Part shown: positions 23,240 to 30,659 of the stretch, one piece after another
Position numbering within the stretch: position 1 is the first letter of the stretch
How the letters are laid out: each line of letters opens with the position of its first letter
Assembly (NCBI GenBank): GCA_035063785.1
Contig: JAPSFS010000005.1
Span: 124,001-188,000, forward strand
Source of the DNA: Comamonas_C sp026954015
GTDB taxonomy: Bacteria; Pseudomonadota; Gammaproteobacteria; Burkholderiales; Burkholderiaceae_C
Direction: 5' to 3'
Length of the DNA: 64,000 nt
Made by a program: the position numbers and the translations under genes
The notes under the pieces: generated by a model
Told to the model about the DNA's origin: nothing
Seen by the model: the letters and a program-made list of their open reading frames with translations, nothing else
Databases searched by the model: none

Positions 23240-25411
23240 ATGTTTTTGAAGCCGTTTCCCCTCACGCCCGGCGGAAAACTGTCGTGGGCCGCGATGGTCA
23301 TGCTCCTGTCGGCGCTGGCCGTGGTCTGGCTGACGGTGCGCCTGCCCTGGCTGGGCCTGACGCTGGAAATCGGCGACGACCGGGCCGTCCATATCACGCA
23401 AGCGCAGCGCACGCCCGCGCTGCTCACGCCGGCGCGGCTGCTGGCCCTGCAAAAACCCGGGGGCGACGGCTCGCGCGTCGAGTTGCAGGCCGCGGACCTG
23501 GTGGAAGAGCCCGACACCCTCGACAGCTACGCCGCCATCGACGACTTCCTGCAACGCCAGCAGCAACTGCGCGCCGTGCTGGACGGCGCGTCCGTGCAAA
23601 TCTCCGTCGTCACACCGGTCCAGGCGCATGCAACCCTGACCCTCACGCCCGCGCCGCGCCGGCCCCTGTCCAGCCTGCCCGCATCGTTCTGGGTGCAGCT
23701 GCTGACGGGCGCCGGCGGTTTCCTCATCGGCGTCTGGGTCTGGGCGCTGCGCGGCGACGACCTGGGCGCGCGCTGCTTCGCGCTCACGGGCGCAGGCCTC
23801 ATGCTATCGGCCTTCAGCGCCGCCATTTACTCGACCCGCGAACTTGCCGTTCCGGCCGGCCTGTTCCGCGTGCTGGGCATGCTCAACCACCTGGGCGCAG
23901 CCGTTTTCGGCATGGCGCTGGTCGCACTGTTCCTCGTGTTTCCGAGGCAACTCGTCAAACCGCAATGGCTGAAACTGCTGCCCGCCATTTTTCTGCCCTG
24001 GTTCGTGCTGGACTGTCTGGGCCTGTGCCCCACGCCGACCATGGGCATGTATCTGCCCGCCCTGCTGCAGACCGGGCTGACGCTGCTGTGCATCGCCCTG
24101 CAATGGTGGCTGAGCCGCGGGCAGCCGCTCGAGCGCGCCGCCCTGCGCTGGCTCGGCCTGGCCGCCATGCTGACGGCCGCCCTGTTCACGGCCCTGCAAG
24201 CCTTGCCCGCCCTGCTGGGGCGCGAGACCGCCATTTCCCAAGGCCACGCCTTCGGCCTGTTTCTCATCCTCTACGCGGGCCTGGCCCTGGGGCTGCGCCG
24301 CTACCGCCTGTTCGACCTTGACCGCTGGGCCTTCCGCCTGCTGCTCTGGGCGGGCGGTGCGGCCCTGCTGGCGGCGATGGACGTGGCGCTGGTCGCCCTG
24401 CTGCACCTCGACCAGGGGCTGTCGCTGACCCTGGCCATCCTGATTTGCGGTTTTCTCTGGCTGCCCCTGCGCGGCTGGCTGTGGCGCAAGCTCATCGAGC
24501 GGCGGCGCCTGCTGCCCCACGACCTGTTCCAGCGCGTGCTGCAGGTCGCGCTGGCACCCGACGTCGAAAGCCAGCGCCAGCGCTGGCGCGATTTGCTGCA
24601 CGCCATGTTCCTGCCGCTGCGCATCGAGCCGGCGGACCATGGCGGCTGCCATGCGGCGCTGGCCGACAACGGCTTGCAGCTTCGGCTGCCCGCCAGCGAT
24701 CGCCTGCCCGCCCTGGCTCTGGTCCACGCCCACCACGGCCGCCGCCTGTTTTCGCCCCAGGACGCCGCGCTGGCCAATGAAGCCCTGGTCATGCTGCGCC
24801 ACGCCAGCGACAGCCGCGACGCCTACAACCAGGGTGCACGCGAGGAGCGCGCGCGCATCGCCCGCGACCTGCACGACGACATCGGCTCGCGGCTGCTGAC
24901 CGGTCTGCACCAGCCGGAACTGGCCGCCGCGCGGCGCTCGATCCAGCAGGCCATCGCCGAAATGCGGACCGTCATCAACGGCCTGACCGGCGCGCAGATG
25001 CGGCTCGACGAGATGCTGGCCGAATTGCGCCACGAAACGGCGCAGCGGCTGGCCGCCGCCGGCATCGCGCTGGACTGGCCGATGCCGGAACCGGAAGCCG
25101 GGTTTGAAAACGTGATGCTGGACTATCGCCACTACCGCTGCTACCTGCCGGTGCTGCGCGAACTGGTCAGCAACGTCATTCGCCACGCGCAGGCCAGGAC
25201 GGTGGCGGTGCGCATCGCCTTGGAGGGCGGCGTGCTGGCGACGACGGTCGGCGACGACGGAGTGGGCATGGCCGCGGCCGGCGCGGACCAGGGCCGCAGC
25301 CGCCACGGCCTGGCCAATCTGCAAGACCGCGTGGCCGGCTTGAACGGCAGCGCCACCATCGAACCACCCGGGGACGGTGGAACCCACGTACGCTTCACGC
25401 TACCGCTATGA
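23240..25411 (+). CDS. Multi-TM sensor histidine kinase (HisKA_3, NarX/UhpB type)
   Basis: A 723-residue membrane histidine kinase. One helix at ~15-35 is followed by a periplasmic segment to ~145, then a group of about seven helices (~148-425), a linker and a C-terminal kinase. The phosphoacceptor is His545 in ERARIARDLHDDIGSRLL, the HisKA_3 pattern. The HATPase shows the N box RELVSNVIRHAQA, G1 GDDGVGM and G2 RHGLANLQDRV. It should phosphorylate the NarL-type regulator encoded immediately downstream, with which it overlaps by ATGA (25408-25411). The input signal is unknown; the helical bundle resembles 7TM-type sensors. Confidence 0.92.
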   Translation: MFLKPFPLTPGGKLSWAAMVMLLSALAVVWLTVRLPWLGLTLEIGDDRAVHITQAQRTPALLTPARLLALQKPGGDGSRVELQAADLVEEPDTLDSYAAIDDFLQRQQQLRAVLDGASVQISVVTPVQAHATLTLTPAPRRPLSSLPASFWVQLLTGAGGFLIGVWVWALRGDDLGARCFALTGAGLMLSAFSAAIYSTRELAVPAGLFRVLGMLNHLGAAVFGMALVALFLVFPRQLVKPQWLKLLPAIFLPWFVLDCLGLCPTPTMGMYLPALLQTGLTLLCIALQWWLSRGQPLERAALRWLGLAAMLTAALFTALQALPALLGRETAISQGHAFGLFLILYAGLALGLRRYRLFDLDRWAFRLLLWAGGAALLAAMDVALVALLHLDQGLSLTLAILICGFLWLPLRGWLWRKLIERRRLLPHDLFQRVLQVALAPDVESQRQRWRDLLHAMFLPLRIEPADHGGCHAALADNGLQLRLPASDRLPALALVHAHHGRRLFSPQDAALANEALVMLRHASDSRDAYNQGAREERARIARDLHDDIGSRLLTGLHQPELAAARRSIQQAIAEMRTVINGLTGAQMRLDEMLAELRHETAQRLAAAGIALDWPMPEPEAGFENVMLDYRHYRCYLPVLRELVSNVIRHAQARTVAVRIALEGGVLATTVGDDGVGMAAAGADQGRSRHGLANLQDRVAGLNGSATIEPPGDGGTHVRFTLPL

Positions 25412-26091
25412 ATGCCCCCGAGCCATCCCCGAACGCAACGGCGCTGCCCACATTGGTCGTCGAAGATCTGCCGGTCGTGCGCGACTGGCTGGCCGCTTTG
25501 CTGGCGCGCGTGTTTCCGGGCTCGGCGATCGAAACCGCCGCCACCCTGCGCGAGGCGCGCCAACTGCTGAACGAAGGCGTGAACGGGCGCGCGCGCTGGC
25601 GGCTGGCGCTGGTCGATCTGGGCCTGCCCGACGGCTCGGGCATCGGCCTGATCGAGCTGATGCGGCGGCAGGCGCCCGAGACGCCGGTGATCGTCACCAC
25701 CGTGCACGACGACGATGACCACCTGTTCAGCGCCCTGGCCGCCGGCGCTCAGGGCTATCTGCTCAAGGAGCAGGACGACGAGCAGCTGGCGTGGCAACTG
25801 CGCCAGATCGAGCGTGGTCAGCCGCCGCTGTCGCCGCGCGTGGCGCGGCGCATGATGGCGCACTTCCAGCCGCACGCCGCGAGCGGCGCGCCGGCGCCCG
25901 CCACCCTGAGCCCGCGCGAAACCGAGGTGCTGAGCTGCATCGGCCGGGGCCTGAGCGCTGCCGAAACCGGCCAGCGCCTGGGCATCACCGAGAATACGGT
26001 CAACGGCTACGTCAAAACCTTGTATTCCAAGCTCGACATCGGCAACCGCGCCCAGGCCGCCCTCGAAGCCACGCGGCGCGGCCTGGTCTGA
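25408..26091 (+). CDS. NarL/LuxR-family response regulator
   Basis: A 227-residue two-domain response regulator. The receiver domain has the phosphoacceptor Asp70 (LALVDLGLPDGSG), upstream acidic residues in VVEDLPVV, and Thr/Lys switch positions in VIVTTVHDDDD and GYLLKEQ. The C-terminal GerE/LuxR helix-turn-helix runs from ~165 to 227 (LSPRETEVLSCIGRGLSAAE, ITENTVNGYVKTLYSKLDI). The ATG overlaps the kinase stop, so the two form a two-component pair. Targets are unknown; the neighbouring phoX has a PhoB-type, not a NarL-type, upstream site. Confidence 0.93.
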   Translation: MNAPEPSPNATALPTLVVEDLPVVRDWLAALLARVFPGSAIETAATLREARQLLNEGVNGRARWRLALVDLGLPDGSGIGLIELMRRQAPETPVIVTTVHDDDDHLFSALAAGAQGYLLKEQDDEQLAWQLRQIERGQPPLSPRVARRMMAHFQPHAASGAPAPATLSPRETEVLSCIGRGLSAAETGQRLGITENTVNGYVKTLYSKLDIGNRAQAALEATRRGLV

Positions 26092-26182
26092 GCATTTCCG
26101 GGGCTCCCTTCGGGCGAACCGCGAACGAGAGAGCAACGCCGTACTAGGTTACAGTCACTCGCGCGCCGTCCGATTTGTCCGC

Positions 26183-26992
26183 ATGAAACTCAACCTCGTC
26201 CCCGCGCGCACCGGCTTGACCTGGGTGCGCCTCGGCCTGCGCGTGTTCCGGCGCCAGCCGATGGCGCTGACCGCGCTGTTCTTCCTGTGCCTGGCGTGCA
26301 TGTCGCTCGCCTCGCGGCTGCCCGTCGTGGGGGAGGTACTCACGCTCATGCTGCTGCCCACGGCGACGCTCATCATGATGGTTGCGGCAGCCGAGGTGCA
26401 CCAGGGGCGCATGCCCGCCCCGGCAATGGTGGCGCAGGCGCTACGCGCGGGCAAGGCGCACCTGCGCGACATGACGATGCTCGGGCTGCTGTACGCCGGG
26501 AGCTTCCTGCTCGTGATCGGGCTGTCCAGCCTCATCGATGGCGGCCAGTTCGCGCACGTGTACCTCGGCGGCGGGGAGGTCACGCGCGAGATCGCCGAGT
26601 CGGCCTCGTTCCAGGCCGCGGTCTGGGTTGCGGTGCTGCTGTACCTGCCGCTGTCGCTGCTGTTCTGGCACGCGCCAGGCCTCGTGCACTGGCACGGCGT
26701 GGCGCCGGTAAAGGCGCTGTTCTTCAGCGCCGTCGCGTGCGTGCGCAACTTCCGCGCCTTCGTGGTCTACGGGCTCGGGTGGATGGGCACCTTCCTCGGC
26801 ACGGGCGTCATCGTGAGCCTCGTCGTCACGATGCTCAGCGCCGCGGGGGTCGGCATGGGCGTGGTGACCGCCATCATGCTCGTCACCGCGGTGGTGCTCG
26901 CCGCGATGCTCTTCAGCTCCGTGGTGTTCAGCTTCCGCGACTGCTTCGAGCCGCCGCAACAGCGCCCGGGCCCCGCCCTCGCACCCGGCTGA
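26183..26992 (+). CDS. BPSS1780 family membrane protein
   Basis: A 269-residue inner-membrane protein with about six helices. The start MKLNLVPARTGLTWVRLGLR and the arrangement of helices match the Burkholderiales BPSS1780 family, whose function is unknown. The C-terminus is a short Pro-rich tail. It follows the response regulator by 91 bp with no evident promoter pair; it may be independent. The following 200 bp contain the phoX control region. Confidence 0.82.
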   Translation: MKLNLVPARTGLTWVRLGLRVFRRQPMALTALFFLCLACMSLASRLPVVGEVLTLMLLPTATLIMMVAAAEVHQGRMPAPAMVAQALRAGKAHLRDMTMLGLLYAGSFLLVIGLSSLIDGGQFAHVYLGGGEVTREIAESASFQAAVWVAVLLYLPLSLLFWHAPGLVHWHGVAPVKALFFSAVACVRNFRAFVVYGLGWMGTFLGTGVIVSLVVTMLSAAGVGMGVVTAIMLVTAVVLAAMLFSSVVFSFRDCFEPPQQRPGPALAPG

Positions 26993-27034
26993 GCGCCTGC
27001 TCTCCCGGCCCGCACCGCGGCGGCGGCGCACGGG

Positions 27035-27090
27035 CTGACACATTGCTGTCAGCGATTCGTCAAACCGCCGTCACACCGGCTTCCTAGCAT
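27035..27090 (+). promoter_or_regulatory. PhoB box and -10 of phoX
   Basis: Four PhoB half-sites occur at exact 11-bp spacing: CTGACA (27035), CTGTCA (27046), TCGTCA (27057) and CCGTCA (27068). They are followed 11 bp later by a -10-like TAGCAT (27085-27090), with no separate -35. This is the standard layout of a PhoB-activated promoter. It sits 106 bp upstream of the phoX ATG, so phoX should be induced on phosphate starvation. Confidence 0.82.
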
Positions 27091-27195
27091 CCAGCAGCAG
27101 AAAAACGGCTCCGGCCGCTTTTCGCTTCATCCGCGGCCAATGGCGCCATCCGGCGCCGGACCGCGCTGGAAAACCCACCTTTTGCAGGAAAGCCA

Positions 27196-29235
27196 ATGTC
27201 CCACATCCCCACGACCACCCGCCGCAAGACGCTGCAACTGCTGGCCGGCATGCCGCTGCTGCCCCTGGGCACCGGCGCCTCCACGGCCAGCCTGCTGGCC
27301 GCCTGCGGCGGGGGCAGCGCCGATGCGCCGGCCGCCACTTTCAAGTCCGCCGAGTTCGTCGGCTTCGCCGCGCCGGGCCTGGGCGCCGCCGCCGAAATGG
27401 CCACCACGACCGTCAAGTCGTCGCTGAAGATCACCTACGGCGACAACAGCACCCAGGCCTTCGCGCTGGGCTACCAGACCTTCTTCAACACGGGCGACAA
27501 GGTCGCCAAGACCGGCGGCGGCACGGTCGTCGCGGGCGGTTATTTCGACGCCGCGGGCAACCCCATCACCACCATCAAGGCGGCCGACGGCTCGGAAGCC
27601 GTCCTGGACGGCTACAACAAGGCCGGCGCGGTGGCTGGCTGGGCAAGCGCAGGCCAGGTCTTCTCCGACTGCGTGGACGGCTCCTCCCTGCTGGCCGTGC
27701 CCGGCGCGCCGGCGGGCACGGTCTACGCCGTGGTGCAGTTCGAATACAACTCCAACGCCTACGGCAAGCTGCCCTCGCCCATCGCCGTGCTGGCGCTGAA
27801 CCAGGACGCGGCCACCGGCAAGCTCACGCTCAAGAGCTACCACAACGTGAATACCTTCGCCAACGACGCCAAGGGCCTGTGGATTCCGTGCGGCGGCAGC
27901 CTGTCGCCCTGGGGCACGCACCTGTCCAGCGAGGAATACCACCCCGACGCGTTCGACCAAGGCGACAACCAGTCGCTCGCCACGCTCAAGGCCTTCAGCC
28001 AGAACGCCTTCGGCAACCCCGACGCCAATCCCTACTGGTACGGCCACCTGCCCGAGGTCACCGTCAAGGCCGACGGCACGGCGGACTTCAAGAAGCACTA
28101 CAACCTGGGCCGCTACTCGCGCGAACTGGTGCAGGTCTTCCCCGACGAGAAGACCGTGCTGGGCGGCGACGACTCCAACAACGGCGGCCTGTTCCTGTTC
28201 GTGGCCGACAAGGCGCGCGACCTCTCGTCGGGCACGCTGTACGTGGCCAAGTACACCACGGCGCTCAATGAAACCAGCACGGGCAAGATCCAGTGGATCA
28301 GGCTCGGCAAGGCCACCAGCGGCGAGATCAAGGCGCTCATCGGCAACGACACGCTGACCCAGGTCACCGCCAACGGCGCGATCAGGGAAAACGGCATCTT
28401 CGCCTCGACCACGGCTGACCCCGGCGACGCCAGCTTCACGGAAATCCGGCTCAACGGCAAGAGCGCGTGGGTCAAGCTCAAGGCCGGCCGGGAGCAGGCC
28501 GCCGCCTTCCTGGAAACGCACCGCTACGCCGCGCTCAAGGGCGGCAGCCTGGTGTTCAACAAGATGGAAGGCACGACAGTCAACGCCAAGGACAAGATCG
28601 CCTACACCGCGGTGTCCGGCAGCACCAACTCGTTCATCGCGGGCCACGCCAACAACAGGGAGCTGCCGCTCCATGCGGCTCCCGGCACCGCGCTGGTCGC
28701 CAGCCTGGCGGGCTTCAAGTCCAGCACCGCCGGCTACGTGCTGCAGCACACGCTGGGCGGCGGGCAGAAGGACAGCGACGGCTACGACATCGACAGCGAA
28801 TGGGTGCCGACCGAGACCAGCCTGCTGCTGGCCGGCGAGCAGCTCGCCGCCGCCGACGCCCTCGGCAACAAGGACGCCCAGGACAAGATCTCCCAGCCCG
28901 ACAACCTCAAGTTCTCCGAGAAGCTGCGCACGCTGTTCATCGGCGAAGACAGCGGCCAGCACGTCAACAACTACGTGTGGGCCTACAACGTGGACACCAG
29001 GAAGCTGGAGCGCGTGCTCTCGGCCCCGGCTGGCGCCGAGTGCACCGGCCTGCACGGGGTGGACGACCTGAACGGCTGGACCTACATCCTGAGCAGCTTC
29101 CAGCACGCGGGCGACTACACCAGCGGCACGACGCAGGCGGTCAAGGATGCCGCCACTGCTCCGCTCAACGCCAACTACAAGGACATGCTGGCCGCCACCG
29201 TGGGCTACATCACCGTCAGCGAGAAGCTGGCCTGA
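27196..29235 (+). CDS. phoX: PhoX family alkaline phosphatase
   Basis: A 679-residue PhoX/DUF839 protein. The N-terminal twin-arginine signal (TTRRKTLQLLAG, residues 7-18) sends a folded, metal-loaded enzyme across the inner membrane; an AACG follows at ~35 and could be a lipidation site. Conserved PhoX segments include CGGSLSPWGTHLSSEEY, KHYNLGRYSREL, VLGGDDSNNGGLFLF and EDSGQHVNNYVWAYN, which supply the acidic Ca/Fe ligands. PhoX releases phosphate from organic monoesters in the periplasm. The PhoB box upstream agrees with this role. A perfect 13-bp hairpin follows the gene. Confidence 0.93.
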   Translation: MSHIPTTTRRKTLQLLAGMPLLPLGTGASTASLLAACGGGSADAPAATFKSAEFVGFAAPGLGAAAEMATTTVKSSLKITYGDNSTQAFALGYQTFFNTGDKVAKTGGGTVVAGGYFDAAGNPITTIKAADGSEAVLDGYNKAGAVAGWASAGQVFSDCVDGSSLLAVPGAPAGTVYAVVQFEYNSNAYGKLPSPIAVLALNQDAATGKLTLKSYHNVNTFANDAKGLWIPCGGSLSPWGTHLSSEEYHPDAFDQGDNQSLATLKAFSQNAFGNPDANPYWYGHLPEVTVKADGTADFKKHYNLGRYSRELVQVFPDEKTVLGGDDSNNGGLFLFVADKARDLSSGTLYVAKYTTALNETSTGKIQWIRLGKATSGEIKALIGNDTLTQVTANGAIRENGIFASTTADPGDASFTEIRLNGKSAWVKLKAGREQAAAFLETHRYAALKGGSLVFNKMEGTTVNAKDKIAYTAVSGSTNSFIAGHANNRELPLHAAPGTALVASLAGFKSSTAGYVLQHTLGGGQKDSDGYDIDSEWVPTETSLLLAGEQLAAADALGNKDAQDKISQPDNLKFSEKLRTLFIGEDSGQHVNNYVWAYNVDTRKLERVLSAPAGAECTGLHGVDDLNGWTYILSSFQHAGDYTSGTTQAVKDAATAPLNANYKDMLAATVGYITVSEKLA

Positions 29236-29265
29236 TGCGCTGACCGGGGCCAGCCGCCATCCATC

Positions 29266-29297
29266 CGGCCCGGGCGCCCTCAGCGGCGCCCGGGCCG
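29266..29297. terminator. Hairpin between phoX and the convergent ClC gene
   Basis: A perfect 13-bp inverted repeat, CGGCCCGGGCGCC (29266-29278) and GGCGCCCGGGCCG (29285-29297), with a 6-nt loop. It lies 31 bp after the phoX stop; its right arm falls in the last codons of the ClC gene. Neither side has a long T tract, so it may act in both directions with partial efficiency. Confidence 0.6.
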
Positions 29298-30656
29298 TTC
29301 CTGATGCCAGCGTCGCAGCTGGCGCAGCCGGTCACTCCACCAGCGCAACAGCCCGTACGAGAGCTGCACCCGCTCCTCGCCCACCAGCGCGCCGGGCGTG
29401 GCCACCAGCCAGGCCGACTTGGCATACGCCAGGTGCTGCGCCGGGTAGACGCTGCGGTGCCCGATCACGAGGTAGGCCGCGGCGCAGGCCCCTGCCACGT
29501 ACCAGATCGAGCCCGCGCCGAACAGCTCCACGCCCATGATGAGCGCCGCCACCGGCGTGTTGGACGCCGCCGCGACGACCGCCACCAGCCCCACGGCCGC
29601 CCCCTGCGCGGGCGCCAGGCCCAAGAGCGGCGCGCACGCGCCACCGGCCACCGCGCCGATGACAAACTGCGGCGTGACGATGCCGCCATAGAACCCCGAG
29701 CCCAGCGTGAGCGCGACGAGCAGCGCCTTCCACAGAAAGCCGAGTGCCGGCATGCTCTCGCCCGCCAGCGCGCGGTCCATCACCGGCAGCGACAGCCCGA
29801 GGTAGTCCGTGGGCACGGCGATCACCAGCACCGCCAGCAGCATGCCGCCCATCAGCGGCGCAAGCGGCGGCCACAGGCCGGTGCGCTCATGCAACCAAGC
29901 GAACGCCGCGCGCACCTGCCGGTGCAGTTCCACGAAGGTGAGTGCCGCCAGGCCGCAGGCGATGCCGACGACCACGGTCTTGAGAAACAGCAGCAGCGTG
30001 AACGTCGCGTCGAAGCTGATGTGAAATTCCGGGTAGGGCACGCCCCACCAGCGGCTCACCACGTACGCCGTCACGCCCGCGACGATGCCGGGAAAGAGAA
30101 AGTCGTGGCGGATGCGGCCCACGGCCAGCATCTCCACGCCATAGATCGCGCCCGCGATCGGCGTGCCGAAGACGCTGGCGAACCCCGCGCTCACGCCGCA
30201 CGCGACGAGGCGCTTGCGCAGCTCGGCGTTCAGCCGCAGGGCCTGCCCCACGCCCGCCGCCACGCTCGCGCCGATGTGCGAGCACGGTCCCTCCTTGCCC
30301 GCCGAACCGCCGCAACCGAGCGTGATGAGCGCCGCCGCGGGCTTGACCCAGAGCGTGGTGAACGGCATGCGCCCGTCCTGCTCGTTCACCGCGACGATGG
30401 GCTCGTCGTTCAGGCTGCCGCGGCGCTTTTCCCACGCGTAATGCAGCAACAGGCCATTGGCCAGCCCCCCCAGCGGCAGCAGCAGCGCCAGCAGCCACCA
30501 CGGCGCGTCGTACAGCCGCCCCTCGGTGGCGTAGAGCGCGCCGAGGAACACGCTGCAGCCCGTGCCCACGAGCGCGCCGGTGGCCATCGCCAGCACCAGC
30601 CACTGCACCACCGTGCCCAGCATCACCAGCGGTTCCAGCGGGGAGAGGCGGCGCAT
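29280..30656 (-). CDS. ClC-type chloride channel / H+ antiporter
   Basis: A 458-residue ClC-family membrane protein with the expected long array of helices. The selectivity-filter motif is GSAGKEGP with the gating glutamate at Glu122 (equivalent to E. coli Glu148), followed by GTPIAGAIYGVE and GSGFYGGIVTPQFVIGA. Lys replaces the usual Arg in GREGP, common in one bacterial subgroup. Bacterial members are mostly Cl-/H+ exchangers for acid tolerance, or fluoride exporters; the fluoride-type motif is not evident. It starts 3 bp after the uvrD stop and is probably co-transcribed with it. Confidence 0.92.
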   Translation of the reverse strand: MRRLSPLEPLVMLGTVVQWLVLAMATGALVGTGCSVFLGALYATEGRLYDAPWWLLALLLPLGGLANGLLLHYAWEKRRGSLNDEPIVAVNEQDGRMPFTTLWVKPAAALITLGCGGSAGKEGPCSHIGASVAAGVGQALRLNAELRKRLVACGVSAGFASVFGTPIAGAIYGVEMLAVGRIRHDFLFPGIVAGVTAYVVSRWWGVPYPEFHISFDATFTLLLFLKTVVVGIACGLAALTFVELHRQVRAAFAWLHERTGLWPPLAPLMGGMLLAVLVIAVPTDYLGLSLPVMDRALAGESMPALGFLWKALLVALTLGSGFYGGIVTPQFVIGAVAGGACAPLLGLAPAQGAAVGLVAVVAAASNTPVAALIMGVELFGAGSIWYVAGACAAAYLVIGHRSVYPAQHLAYAKSAWLVATPGALVGEERVQLSYGLLRWWSDRLRQLRRWHQERPGRR

Positions 30657-30659
30657 GGC

